This document shows positions 40,945 through 49,405 of a DNA stretch of 64,000 nt, piece by piece (within the stretch, counting starts at the first letter, position 1; the number at the start of each line of letters is the position of its first letter). Source of the DNA: an uncultured Collinsella sp. GTDB lineage: Bacteria > Actinomycetota > Coriobacteriia > Coriobacteriales > Coriobacteriaceae. The position numbers and the translations under genes are program-made. Location of the stretch: positions 179,550 through 243,549 of the forward strand of contig UQAU01000001.1 of NCBI GenBank assembly GCA_900539035.1, in the 5' to 3' direction. Under the pieces are notes generated by a model. That model searched no databases and was not told where the DNA came from. It saw only the letters and a program-made list of their open reading frames with translations.

Positions 40945-41987
40945 TGGATCCGAGCGTCTACATCCCCGCCTACTTGGAGCGCACCTATCTGGCGTCGCAC
41001 CCCGAGCTCACCGATGCAGCACGCGAGCTTGTCCATAACGACATTAGTGCGAATCCCCAAAAGTATGCGCAATCCGAGCATGCCCAGGCGCTGCTGTCCT
41101 ATGCCGGTGTTCATCGCCACCTGCTCGACGAGCTCCATCGCATCGAGGACATGGGCAGCGACGAGGAGTTCGAGCAGACGCGCAATCGCCTGTTCGACGA
41201 CATGCGCGATGAGCTGCTCAAGATTGTCCGCATCGATGCGCATGTCCTCGATGCCCAGCTGCTCGCCATCATTTTGGCGGACACGCCCGTCGACGCCTGC
41301 CTGGGCGACCTGATGAAGCTCGAAGCGACCACGGCCGATTACCTGCAGCAAAGCGTGCCCGGGTTCGACATGGAAGCCCCGCACTACTGGGCCAATAATG
41401 TTTTGGCCGACGGTGTCACCGCAGCAGACCTTACCGTGAGCGAGCCGGCTCTTATCGGGTGGCTTCACACGCTCGAGGCCATCTCGCAGCTGTGCATGGC
41501 GAGCGCTCGTTACCGTGCTGCCGCCAACTACGCCCGCCGCGTCCTTAAGGCAGAAGGCTATCCCACCCGAGCTGCCGGCACCGTGTTGCTCGCCCTCGCT
41601 CGTCTGGAAGACCAGGACGGCTTTTTTGCCCTGGCCCACCAGCTCGAGGAAGAGATCGGGGCTGACGCGCTCGAGAACTCTCCTTGGTATCTGCTCGCCC
41701 GCACGATTCTGCTGTTCAAAACAAACAAGATGCGCCCGGCGACACGCGCGCTGCGTGAGTTTGCCAACCGTTGCGAGGGCGGTGCGTTCTTCTTACTGAA
41801 CCCCATGTACCAGACACCGTACCTTCCCTGCCGGCCCGAGCCATACGATCCCTGGGATCTTTCGCACCAGGCCGTTTGGGAAGCGGACGGTATTATCTCG
41901 GACACTCCCGACTTTGCCCCCTGGGCCAATGCCTGCGAAGACGTGTCGCAGCTTGCCCAGGAATTTGCGCGCCGCTACGGTTTTTAG
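40944..41987 (+). CDS. TPR-like helical repeat protein, second of a pair
   Basis: 347 residues, helical, translationally coupled to the previous gene (TAATG). Segments such as SARYRAAANYARRVLKAEGYPTRAAGTVLLALARLEDQDGFFALAHQLEEE match the first protein's RYRMSLEAANRSL...TAMLAMAKLE region in position and pattern, suggesting an old tandem duplication. The C-terminus (NPMYQTPYLPCRPEPYDPWDLSHQAVWEADG) is Pro/Trp-rich and unique to this copy. Function unknown. murT-gatD starts 45 bp downstream. Confidence 0.7.
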   Translation: MDPSVYIPAYLERTYLASHPELTDAARELVHNDISANPQKYAQSEHAQALLSYAGVHRHLLDELHRIEDMGSDEEFEQTRNRLFDDMRDELLKIVRIDAHVLDAQLLAIILADTPVDACLGDLMKLEATTADYLQQSVPGFDMEAPHYWANNVLADGVTAADLTVSEPALIGWLHTLEAISQLCMASARYRAAANYARRVLKAEGYPTRAAGTVLLALARLEDQDGFFALAHQLEEEIGADALENSPWYLLARTILLFKTNKMRPATRALREFANRCEGGAFFLLNPMYQTPYLPCRPEPYDPWDLSHQAVWEADGIISDTPDFAPWANACEDVSQLAQEFARRYGF

Positions 41988-42032
41988 TGACGCACTCGAC
42001 CCGACCATGTCGTTTACGTTAGGAACGGTTTC

Positions 42033-44210
42033 ATGAACCTCCGCTCATCTCTCGCCTGCACCTCGAGCGATATCGCTCGCTGGGGACTGCGCTCTGTCCT
42101 CAAACGCCAGGGTGGCGTGCTTCCCGGCCGCATCGCCATGAAGATCGACCCCGAGTTGCTGAGCGACCTCGCCAGCCTTGTCGACCGCAGCGTGGTGATT
42201 ACCGGTACTAATGGCAAGACCACCACCTCCAACCTCATCGCCGACGCCGTTGCTGCCAGCGGTGCTACCGTGGTGTGCAACCGTGCCGGCAACAATATGG
42301 AGCCTGGTGTGGTGGGTGCTCTGCTCGAGGCCCGCGACGGCCTTAAGCACACCGACAGCGGCAAGCGCGTGGGCGTTTTTGAGTGCGATGAGCTCTACAC
42401 CGTACGCGTCCTGCCCAAGCTCAAGCCGACGTACTTCGTGCTGCTCAACCTGTTCCGCGACCAGCTGGATCGCTATGGCGAGATCGATCACACCCAGGAG
42501 GTCATCGCCCACGCGTTGGAACTTTCGCCGGCAACGACGCTCATCTACAACGCCGACGATCCGCTGTGCGCCTCGATTGCCGCGCGCGTTCCCAATGCGA
42601 GTATTGCCTTTGGCATCGACGGCGCCACCGACACCGAGTCCGACCGTATTAGCGACTCACGTTTTTGCTCACAGTGCAACGCGCCGCTGGAGTATGACTA
42701 CGTGCAATACGGCCAGCTCGGCGCCTACCATTGCCCCTCGTGCGGTTGGGCACGCCCCGCACTGGTCCGCCGCGTAACGAATGTGGAGCTCAGTCGCGAT
42801 GGCTATGGTTTTGACCTGGTGTTTGGATCTGATTCCAGCGCGCCAGCCGCGCACATCGCCACGCGCTACAACGGCTTATATATGGTCTACAACGTTGCCG
42901 CTGCATTCTTTGCCGCACATGAGTTAGGCGTGGATACGGCGCACCTGCAGCCCACGCTCGATGCCTACGTCCCCGCCGGCGGACGCATGGGCCGCTGGGA
43001 TATCGCCGGCCGCACTGTCGAGGCCAACCTGGCTAAGAATCCCGTGGGCTTCGATCGCCAGATCCAGTCCATTAAGACGGCGGGCGGCAGGCTCTGCGCT
43101 TTCTTCCTCAACGACAACGACGCCGACGGACACGATGTATCGTGGATCTACGACGTCGACTTCGAGCGCATCGCCGACACGCCTGGACTTGTCGCCTTTG
43201 CCGGCGGCACGCGCGCACACGACATGCAGGTGCGCCTCAAGTACGCCGGCATCGATGCCGCGATTATCTCGGACGTCGCGCAGGCAATTGGCACTGTTGC
43301 GGACGAAGCCGCAAGCGACACCTTCTACGCCGTCGCCAACTACACGGCCTTCCCGCCGCTGGTCAAGGAACTCGACGGACTGAAGGGCGCCACCGCCGAC
43401 GCTGTTGCCGGGCGCGCCGTAGCCCGTGCCGACGGCAGTGCTCTTCCTGTCGGCATCGCGCCAGTCGAGCTTTCGCGCCCGCTGCGCATCGTCTACCTGT
43501 ATCCCGATGCCCTTAACCTCTACGGCGACGGCGGCAACGTTATCGCGCTCGAGCGCCGCTGCGCCTGGCGCGGCATTCCCGTGCGCGTGGACGAGGTCCG
43601 CATGGGCGAAACGCTTGATTTGACCGATGCCGATATCCTCATGATGGGTGGCGGCTCCGACCGCGACCAGCTAGCCGTGGCACACGAGCTGCTCGCTCAA
43701 AAAGACAAGGTCGCGGCCTATGTTGAGGATGGCGGCTCGCTGCTTGCCATCTGTGGCAGCTATCAGCTGCTCGGCCGTTCGTACTATATGGGCGAGGATC
43801 GCATTGAGGGTCTGGGGGTCATTGCCGCCGAAACCGTGCGTGGCTCCGACCGCCTGATCGGCAACGTCGCCGTCAAGACCGACCTGGCGCCCGAGCCCTT
43901 TGTGGGATTCGAGAACCATGGCGGCCGCACGCTTTTGGACGCCGATGCCACGCCGCTCGGAACGTCCGTCGTCGTGGGCACCGGCAACAACGGCGACGAC
44001 GGCTTTGAGGGTTTGATCTACAAGGGCGTCATCGGCACGTACCTGCACGGCCCGGCGCTGCCCAAGAACCCCGAACTCGCCGACTGGCTCATTACCCACG
44101 CCCTCGAGCGCCGTGGCGATGCACAGGCCGCCGCCCTGCTGCCGCTCAAGCCCCTCGACGACACCTACGAGCACGCCGCCCACGACGCCGCCATGAAGCT
44201 CCTCCCCTAG
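42033..44210 (+). CDS. murT-gatD: Fused lipid II isoglutaminyl synthase, MurT-GatD in one chain
   Basis: 725 residues. Residues about 1-450 are MurT: Mur-ligase P-loop GTNGKTTTS (58-66), inserted four-Cys zinc ribbon (CSQC about 212 and CPSC about 235), and the DUF1727 C-terminal domain. Residues about 480-725 are GatD: class I glutamine amidotransferase with Cys574 (AICGSYQLLG) and His672 (TYLHGPALPKNPELAD). The pair amidates the D-Glu carboxyl of lipid II. In the Gram-positive species where it was characterised the subunits come from two genes; here a linker (AVARADGSALPVGIAPVELSRPL) joins them without a stop. A terminator follows directly. Confidence 0.92.
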   Translation: MNLRSSLACTSSDIARWGLRSVLKRQGGVLPGRIAMKIDPELLSDLASLVDRSVVITGTNGKTTTSNLIADAVAASGATVVCNRAGNNMEPGVVGALLEARDGLKHTDSGKRVGVFECDELYTVRVLPKLKPTYFVLLNLFRDQLDRYGEIDHTQEVIAHALELSPATTLIYNADDPLCASIAARVPNASIAFGIDGATDTESDRISDSRFCSQCNAPLEYDYVQYGQLGAYHCPSCGWARPALVRRVTNVELSRDGYGFDLVFGSDSSAPAAHIATRYNGLYMVYNVAAAFFAAHELGVDTAHLQPTLDAYVPAGGRMGRWDIAGRTVEANLAKNPVGFDRQIQSIKTAGGRLCAFFLNDNDADGHDVSWIYDVDFERIADTPGLVAFAGGTRAHDMQVRLKYAGIDAAIISDVAQAIGTVADEAASDTFYAVANYTAFPPLVKELDGLKGATADAVAGRAVARADGSALPVGIAPVELSRPLRIVYLYPDALNLYGDGGNVIALERRCAWRGIPVRVDEVRMGETLDLTDADILMMGGGSDRDQLAVAHELLAQKDKVAAYVEDGGSLLAICGSYQLLGRSYYMGEDRIEGLGVIAAETVRGSDRLIGNVAVKTDLAPEPFVGFENHGGRTLLDADATPLGTSVVVGTGNNGDDGFEGLIYKGVIGTYLHGPALPKNPELADWLITHALERRGDAQAAALLPLKPLDDTYEHAAHDAAMKLLP

Positions 44211-44217
44211 CACCCCA

Positions 44218-44254
44218 CCACCACAAAGGGGACAGGCACCTTTGTGGTGGTTTT
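44218..44254 (+). terminator. Terminator of murT-gatD
   Basis: A perfect 12-bp stem (CCACCACAAAGG with CCTTTGTGGTGG), 9-nt loop and T4. Confidence 0.8.
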
Positions 44255-44271
44255 GACCCGTCCCAGCGGTT

Positions 44272-44410
44272 TGTCTCAATCTGTAACATCTAGACCGTTA
44301 AAAGTCGTCTTACTGTTACAGAATGAGATGTTCGTCCCGGCGCCTGCCTTTTGTCTCAACCTGTAACAGATAGAGCCGATTTGCCCGCCCAGATGTTACA
44401 GATTGAGATG
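44272..44410. repeat. Two tandem 59-bp hairpin units
   Basis: Unit 1 arms: TGTCTCAATCTGTAACA (44272-44288) and TGTTACAGAATGAGATG (44314-44330). Unit 2 arms: TGTCTCAACCTGTAACA (44352-44368) and TGTTACAGATTGAGATG (44394-44410). Same unit length, 80-bp period; loops differ in sequence. Confidence 0.8.
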
Positions 44411-44509
44411 TTTGGAGATTGGGATAGAGAGTCAGCTCCTGTGTGGTGGTTTTCCAGTTTGCCAACGATATACGCGCCGGCAAAAAAGTCTGCTATACTC
44501 TTTCCCGCT

Positions 44510-44586
44510 GTCCCCATCGTCTAGCGGCCAAGGACGCCACCCTTTCAAGGTGGATATCGCGGGTTCGAATCCCGCTGGGGGCACCA
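44510..44586 (+). tRNA. tRNA-Glu (anticodon UUC), CCA encoded
   Basis: Cloverleaf by eye: acceptor GTCCCCA (44510-44516) pairs with TGGGGGC (44576-44582, one G-U); anticodon stem CCACC/GGTGG with loop CTTTCAA, anticodon TTC; T arm CGGGTTCGAATCCCG. A genomic CCA follows at 44584-44586. The last 18 bases plus the terminator are duplicated downstream at 44758. Confidence 0.95.
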
Positions 44587-44858
44587 TTTTAGATGTGAAG
44601 CCCGTTATCAATTCGGTAGCGGGCTTTTTGCTACCGATATGCCGAGATTCGAACCCGACAGGGTGCGGAGCTGAGGAAACGCGCAAGCGTTTTCCAGCGC
44701 AGCACGCAAGGAGCGGAGCGACGCAGCGGAAGCGGGCGGCGCCAGCCGCACGCGGACATCCCGCTGGGGGCACCATTTGAGATGTGAAGCCCGTTACCAA
44801 TTCGGTAGCGGGCTTTTTGCTACCGATATGCCGAGATTCGAACCCGACAGGGTGCGGA
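44569..44858. repeat. 101-bp direct repeat of tRNA-Glu 3' end and terminator
   Basis: Copy 1 (44569-44669) starts within the tRNA T arm and runs through the terminator to GGTGCGGA. Copy 2 (44758-44858) is the same apart from about two substitutions. The 88 bp between (44670-44757) are GC-rich and unrelated. tRNA 3'-end duplication is a mark of site-specific integration, so copy 2 may be an attachment-site relic. Confidence 0.85.
44599..44629 (+). terminator. tRNA-Glu terminator
   Basis: AGCCCGTTA pairs with TAGCGGGCT (one G-U), then T5. A second copy lies in the downstream repeat (about 44788-44818). Confidence 0.8.
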
Positions 44859-44883
44859 TCCCGGCATCATCGCAAGGCCTGTG

Positions 44884-45096
44884 GTCAAAAAATGGCAAAT
44901 ATGAGTACTGTTACCATTTTAGTTACAGCGATTTCATGCCTTCAGAAGGCGATTTAGCCGTCAGGCGTCCTACGGCGGAAAAATTGCAGACGTTTATCGG
45001 CTAAGTACTTGGACATATGTTGCGTAACACTACATATTTTGCAAATAAATAATGTTACAGGACTTGTGACAGTACTCATATTTGACGTTTTTTGCC
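44884..45096. repeat. 213-bp MITE-like element with about 31-bp terminal inverted repeats
   Basis: The left end 44884-44914 contains CAAATATGAGTACTGT. The right end 45066-45096 is its complement with a few mismatches (ACAGTACTCATATTTG core is exact). The interior is AT-rich and without a gene. It lies between the tRNA-Glu repeat and the glutamine synthetase terminator. Confidence 0.75.
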
Positions 45097-45163
45097 CATA
45101 GCCCTTTATTCCTAGGCAAATAGGCAGCAAAACGGACTTCAAAGCGTCCTTCGCAAACAAAAA

Positions 45164-45190
45164 CCGGGGCCCGCATGATGCGGACCCCGG
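45164..45190 (-). terminator. Terminator of glutamine synthetase III
   Basis: A 13+1+13 stem (CCGGGG-C-CCGCAT with ATGCGG-A-CCCCGG) with one mismatch, followed on the minus strand by T5GT3. Confidence 0.85.
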
Positions 45191-45221
45191 CTCAATACCG
45201 TGACGATATGTCGGTTACGCT

Positions 45222-47309
45222 CTACACGTAGAACAGGATGTCGTCGTAGGTCGGGACCGGCCAGTAGTCGGCTGCCACGATCTCTTCCATGGCGTCCACG
45301 GCGGCACGCAGCGCATCCATAGCGGGAACGACCTCGTGCGCGTACACGTTGGCCTGCTCCTGGCCATCGAGAGACTCGGCCTTCTGATGCACGGCGTCGA
45401 GCGCCTTGATGGAGTCGTTGATGGTGGTGATGCCGTTGCAGAGCTTGTTGAGCGTGTTCTGCTCACACTGCATGGCGGCCTCGGCGCCGGCGGCACGAAT
45501 AGTCTCAAGGCCCTTAGCGACCTTGGTGGCATAGGCGGTAATGACCGGGCGATAGGTACGACGTGCCTCGCGAACCATCGTGGTGGCCTCGATGTTCATG
45601 AGCTTGTTGTACTTCTCGAGCTTGCAGTCGTAGCGGCACTGGGCCTCGGCCTTGGTCAGGACACCCGTCTCCTCAAAGAGTGCGATGGCCTTATCGGAAA
45701 CAAAGGCGGGCAGGGCGTCGGCCGTGGTCTTGTTGTTGGCAAGGCCGCGCTTCTCGGCCTCGACGGGCCACTCATCGGAGTAGCCATCGCCGGAGAAGAG
45801 GATGCGCTGGTGGTCGGTCAGGACCTTCTTGCAGTACTCGAGCGCAGCGTCCTGGAACTTATCCTCGGGCGTACCCTCAAGCGCGTCGGCGAAGGACTTG
45901 AGCGACTTGGCCACGGCGGCATCGAGCACCAGGTTGGAGTCGGAGACGTTCTGCTCGGAGCCGCAGGCACGGAACTCGAACTTGTTGCCGGTGAAGGCAA
46001 ACGGGGAGGTGCGGTTGCGGTCGGTGTTGTCCTGCATCAGCTTGGGCAGGGTATCGGCGCCCAGGTCGAGCACGCCGCGCGTGGCATGGACGGAAGCCTT
46101 GCCATCGATGATCTTCTCGACGACCTCGGTAAGCTGGTCGCCCAGGAAGATGGACATAATCGCCGGAGGAGCCTCGTTGGCGCCCAGACGATGATCGTTG
46201 CCGGCCGAGGCAACGGAGGCACGCAGGAGCTCCTGATAGTTATCGACGGCCTCAATCACCGCGGTAAGGAAGACGATGAACTGCAGGTTGTCGAGCGGGG
46301 TGTCGCCCGGGTCGAGTAGGTTCTCGGACTCGGTGCCAAGCGACCAGTTGTTGTGCTTGCCCGAACCGTTGATGCCCTCGAAGGGCTTCTCGTGCAGCAG
46401 GCAGACCAAGTCGTGACGGGAGGCGATGAGCTTCATCTTCTCCATCATGACCAGATTCTGGTCGATGGCCTCGTTGACCTCGCCATAGACCGGTGCGAGC
46501 TCATGCTGGCAGGGAGCAACCTCGTTGTGCTTGGTCTTGGCGGGAATGCCGAGCGCCCACAGCTCATCGTCCAGATCCTTCATGTAGGCCGAGACGGTGG
46601 GGCGGATAGCGCCAAAGTAGTGCTCCTCGAGCTCCTGGCCCTTGCAGGGAGCGGCGCCAAAGAGGGTGCGGCCGGTGATGACCAGGTCCTTGCGCTTGCG
46701 GTAGGCGTCCTTCTTGATCAGGAAGTACTCCTGCTCGTCGCCCACGGAAGGAACGACCTTCTTGGGGGTCTTGCCAAACAGCGCCAAAACACGCTTGGAC
46801 TCACGCGAGAGCGCGGTCATGGAGCGCAGCAGCGGGGTCTTCTTGTCCAGGGCCTCGCCCGTGTAGGAGCAGAAAGCCGTGGGGATGCACAGGACATCGT
46901 CCTTGATAAAGGCGGGGCTAGTGGGGTCCCAAGCGGTGTAGCCACGGGCCTCGAAGGTAGCACGCAGGCCGCCGTTGGGGAAGCTCGAGGCATCGGGCTC
47001 GCCCTGGATGAGGTTCTTGCCCGTAAACTTGGTAATGGCGGTGCCGTCGTGGTTGGGCTCGAGGAAGCTGTCGTGCTTCTCGGAAGTAATGCCCGAAAGC
47101 GGCTGGAACCAGTGCGCGTAGTGCGTCGCGCCCTTGGAGATGGCCCAGACCTTCATGGCGTGGGCAACGGCGTTGGCCACGTCCAGGTCGAGCGGCTCAC
47201 CGCCCTCGAGGGTTGCAGCAAGGCGCTTCCAAATGTCCTTGGGGAGGTAGTCCTTCATGACTTCCTCCGAGAACACCATGGTCCCGAAGCGGTCAGTAAG
47301 TTCGGCCAT
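45222..47309 (-). CDS. glnN: Glutamine synthetase type III
   Basis: 695 residues, the length of GSIII rather than GSI (about 450). N-terminal MAELTDRFGTMVFSEEVMKDYLPKDIWKRL; GS catalytic segments KTKHNEVAPCQHELAPVYGEVN, KPFEGINGSGKHNNWSLGT and ANEAPPAIMSIFLGDQL are typical of GSIII. It catalyses ammonium assimilation. The ATG at 47309 has AAGGGAG upstream; a longer reading to 47372 is less likely. No operator recognised. Confidence 0.95.
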   Translation of the reverse strand: MAELTDRFGTMVFSEEVMKDYLPKDIWKRLAATLEGGEPLDLDVANAVAHAMKVWAISKGATHYAHWFQPLSGITSEKHDSFLEPNHDGTAITKFTGKNLIQGEPDASSFPNGGLRATFEARGYTAWDPTSPAFIKDDVLCIPTAFCSYTGEALDKKTPLLRSMTALSRESKRVLALFGKTPKKVVPSVGDEQEYFLIKKDAYRKRKDLVITGRTLFGAAPCKGQELEEHYFGAIRPTVSAYMKDLDDELWALGIPAKTKHNEVAPCQHELAPVYGEVNEAIDQNLVMMEKMKLIASRHDLVCLLHEKPFEGINGSGKHNNWSLGTESENLLDPGDTPLDNLQFIVFLTAVIEAVDNYQELLRASVASAGNDHRLGANEAPPAIMSIFLGDQLTEVVEKIIDGKASVHATRGVLDLGADTLPKLMQDNTDRNRTSPFAFTGNKFEFRACGSEQNVSDSNLVLDAAVAKSLKSFADALEGTPEDKFQDAALEYCKKVLTDHQRILFSGDGYSDEWPVEAEKRGLANNKTTADALPAFVSDKAIALFEETGVLTKAEAQCRYDCKLEKYNKLMNIEATTMVREARRTYRPVITAYATKVAKGLETIRAAGAEAAMQCEQNTLNKLCNGITTINDSIKALDAVHQKAESLDGQEQANVYAHEVVPAMDALRAAVDAMEEIVAADYWPVPTYDDILFYV

Positions 47310-47735
47310 ACGGAACTCCCTTCGTATCGGCACCGCGTGAGAAGCGGTGTTGATTACTAACGAACGAGTCATAGCTTAGACTCGCCGTGTTTCCGCGACA
47401 TTACCGTTATGTTGCTGTCGCGAAACCAATCAATGAGGTTACCCTATCGAGGCGGCGTTGCCACCCTCAACAGCCAATCAACTGTATAAATTGCAGACCT
47501 TTCCCCATGGTTTAAGGGTAGTCAATTTGAGATGGGGCTCTATTAACTGGTATTTTGCATCAGATACCAGTCTTTATAGCCCCATCCTAGATTGACCGCC
47601 TTGTTATAGGGAATGCCGATAGCAAGGCATCTTTGATTGGTATCCCCAAATAGCGAGTGAAACTCCGCCGTGACACAGTGGTGCTGTAGAATCCTTACAA
47701 CACATCACACTATTGCGTATCTAAAGGAGCACGAT
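47310..47735. other. Intergenic region between glnN and metF with an inverted-repeat element
   Basis: About 425 bp, divergent promoters expected. No cobalamin, SAM or other riboswitch recognised. The main structure is the 76-bp cruciform element at 47521-47596. Confidence 0.5.
47521..47596. repeat. Inverted-repeat element, GTCAATTTG family member 1
   Basis: Arms GTCAATTTGAGATGGGGCT (47521-47539) and AGCCCCATCCTAGATTGAC (47578-47596), with a nested perfect hairpin ACTGGTAT/ATACCAGT (47545-47570). A second member begins GTCAATTTGGGACGGGGCT at 63823. Confidence 0.75.
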
Positions 47736-48608
47736 ATGCGCGTCGACGAGGTTTTTAAGCAGGCAGCATCCCAGGGCACCGCACCCGTTTCGTTTGAGAT
47801 GTTCCCGCCCAAGGGCGAGCTTACCCTCGACACGGCTCGCGAGGTGGCAGGCAATTTGTGCAAGCTTTCGCCGAGCTTTGTCTCGGTCACCTGCTCTGCC
47901 GGCGGCTCGGGCAACGGCGCCACCACCGCCCCCATCGCACATATGATTACGAGCGAATTCGATACACCCTCGGTGGCACACCTTACCTGTGTGGGCCGCT
48001 CGCACGCCGATATCGCCGCCAAGATCGACGAATACCGCTCCGCCGGAGTAGAAAATGTGCTGGCCCTGCGCGGCGATCTTCCCGCTGGCGCAACCGAGGA
48101 CGACAAGCCCGCCTCGGACTACGCCTACGCCCGCGACCTCATCCCCGAGCTCGTCGACGCCGGCTTTTGCGTGGGCGCCGCAGCCTACCCCGAGGGCCAC
48201 ATTGCCTGTGAGGATCTCAACCTCTCGGTCGAACACCTCAAGCAAAAACAGGACGCCGGCGCGAGCTTCTTTGTGACGCAGCTCTTCTTTGATAACGAGT
48301 GCTTCTATCGCTTCCGCGAGCTTGCCGACAAGGCCGGCATCACCGTGCCCATTACCGCGGGCATCATGCCGTTTATGGGCAAGTCGCAGATCAGCCGCAT
48401 GGTCTTTATGTGCGGCGCGTCGCTGCCCTCCCCCGTCATCAAGATTCTCGCCAAGTACGAGAATGACCCCGAGAGCCTGCAGGCAGCTGGTGTAGATTAT
48501 GCCGCCCGCCAGCTTTGCGACCTCAAGGAGCACGGCGCCGACGGCCTGCACCTGTACACTATGAACCGTCCTGCGATCGCCGCGACCATTATGGAGCGCC
48601 TGGGGTAA
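47736..48608 (+). CDS. metF: Methylenetetrahydrofolate reductase
   Basis: 290 residues; reduces 5,10-methylene-THF to 5-methyl-THF, the methyl donor for MetH two genes on. MetF motifs: SFEMFPPKGE (about 18-27), LRGDLPAG, TQLFFDN and TAGIMPF. The ATG at 47736 (MRVDEVFKQ) follows AAAGGAG. The stop overlaps the next start (TAATG), so the three met genes form one operon. Confidence 0.94.
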   Translation: MRVDEVFKQAASQGTAPVSFEMFPPKGELTLDTAREVAGNLCKLSPSFVSVTCSAGGSGNGATTAPIAHMITSEFDTPSVAHLTCVGRSHADIAAKIDEYRSAGVENVLALRGDLPAGATEDDKPASDYAYARDLIPELVDAGFCVGAAAYPEGHIACEDLNLSVEHLKQKQDAGASFFVTQLFFDNECFYRFRELADKAGITVPITAGIMPFMGKSQISRMVFMCGASLPSPVIKILAKYENDPESLQAAGVDYAARQLCDLKEHGADGLHLYTMNRPAIAATIMERLG

Positions 48609-49396
48609 TGGAAAAACCGCACATCGATACAACCGCTGTCGAAGTGCCGGCCGACCTTGCGTCGCCGGCGCTTTACCGTGTCGATGCTGCGCACCATCCC
48701 CGTGTCGACCGTGCCGAGATGCTGCGGTATCTGGGTTACGGCGGCCAGCAGATTGAGCCCGAGCTGTCGCAGCGTATTGAGCTTGTGGTCGAGCGCCTTG
48801 AGCTGGACATTGAGCCCCGTGGCGTGCGCCGCGTATTTGCCATCGATGCCACGAGCGTGGACGAGCAGGGAGAGCCCAGCATCCGTCTGGTTGGCACCAA
48901 CGTTGAGCTGCGAGGTCGCGATATCTATCGACATCTCAAAGATGCCCGCTTTGCCGCGCTCATGGCATGCACCCTCGGCATGGACGCCGAGCGTCGCCTG
49001 CGCACCACGGGAGCTCAACATCCCCTGGAGGGCGCCGTGCTCGACGCCGCGTGCTCCGCTTACGTGGAAGCCGCCGTTGAGCAAATGGACCAGCAGGTCA
49101 AGACGGACGCCGCCGTTCATGGGCTCGCCGGCAACTGGCGCTTTAGTCCCGGCTACGGCGACTGCCCGCTCTCGGCCCAGCGCTCAATCGTCAATGCGCT
49201 CAACGCCACGCGGCTCATCGGGCTTACCGTCACACCCACCAGCCTGCTCATGCCCACCAAAAGTGTGACCGCGGTGATCGGCCTATTCGACGGCGAAGTC
49301 CACGACGCCCAGAGCCGCCCCACCTGCAATATCTGCCGCATGCGCGAGCACTGCCGCTTCCGCGCCGCCCACACCACCTGCTATTCCAGCCATTAG
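48608..49396 (+). CDS. Separate methionine-synthase activation-domain protein
   Basis: 262 residues resembling the C-terminal reactivation domain of MetH, which binds SAM and remethylates oxidised cob(II)alamin: LRYLGYGGQQIEPELSQRIE, ALMACTLGMDAERRLR, FSPGYGDCPLSAQRSIVNAL (the R-x-x-x-G-Y-like SAM-binding segment) and LMPTKSVTAVIGL. It ends with a Cys cluster (CNICRMREHC) that may bind metal. The gene lies between metF and a metH that lacks this domain, so it supplies the missing function in trans. Confidence 0.88.
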   Translation: MEKPHIDTTAVEVPADLASPALYRVDAAHHPRVDRAEMLRYLGYGGQQIEPELSQRIELVVERLELDIEPRGVRRVFAIDATSVDEQGEPSIRLVGTNVELRGRDIYRHLKDARFAALMACTLGMDAERRLRTTGAQHPLEGAVLDAACSAYVEAAVEQMDQQVKTDAAVHGLAGNWRFSPGYGDCPLSAQRSIVNALNATRLIGLTVTPTSLLMPTKSVTAVIGLFDGEVHDAQSRPTCNICRMREHCRFRAAHTTCYSSH

Positions 49397-49405
49397 GAGC
49401 CCTCG

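Larger units (their letters stand above)
44211..44509. other. Intergenic region upstream of tRNA-Glu with terminator and two tandem hairpins
   Basis: No gene. It contains the murT-gatD terminator, two 59-bp inverted-repeat units (44272-44330, 44352-44410) and a TATACT hexamer at 44494-44499 that is the likely tRNA -10 box. Confidence 0.6.

Noticed and set aside
44432..44800. Minus-strand frame encoding PPAGFEPA-like peptide
   Set aside because: It is a translation of the tRNA-Glu T arm, its terminator and their duplicate; such frames are a well-known annotation artefact.
47310..47735. Cobalamin or SAM riboswitch upstream of metF-metH
   Set aside because: No B12-box or SAM-box could be recognised; the only structure is a dispersed inverted-repeat element.
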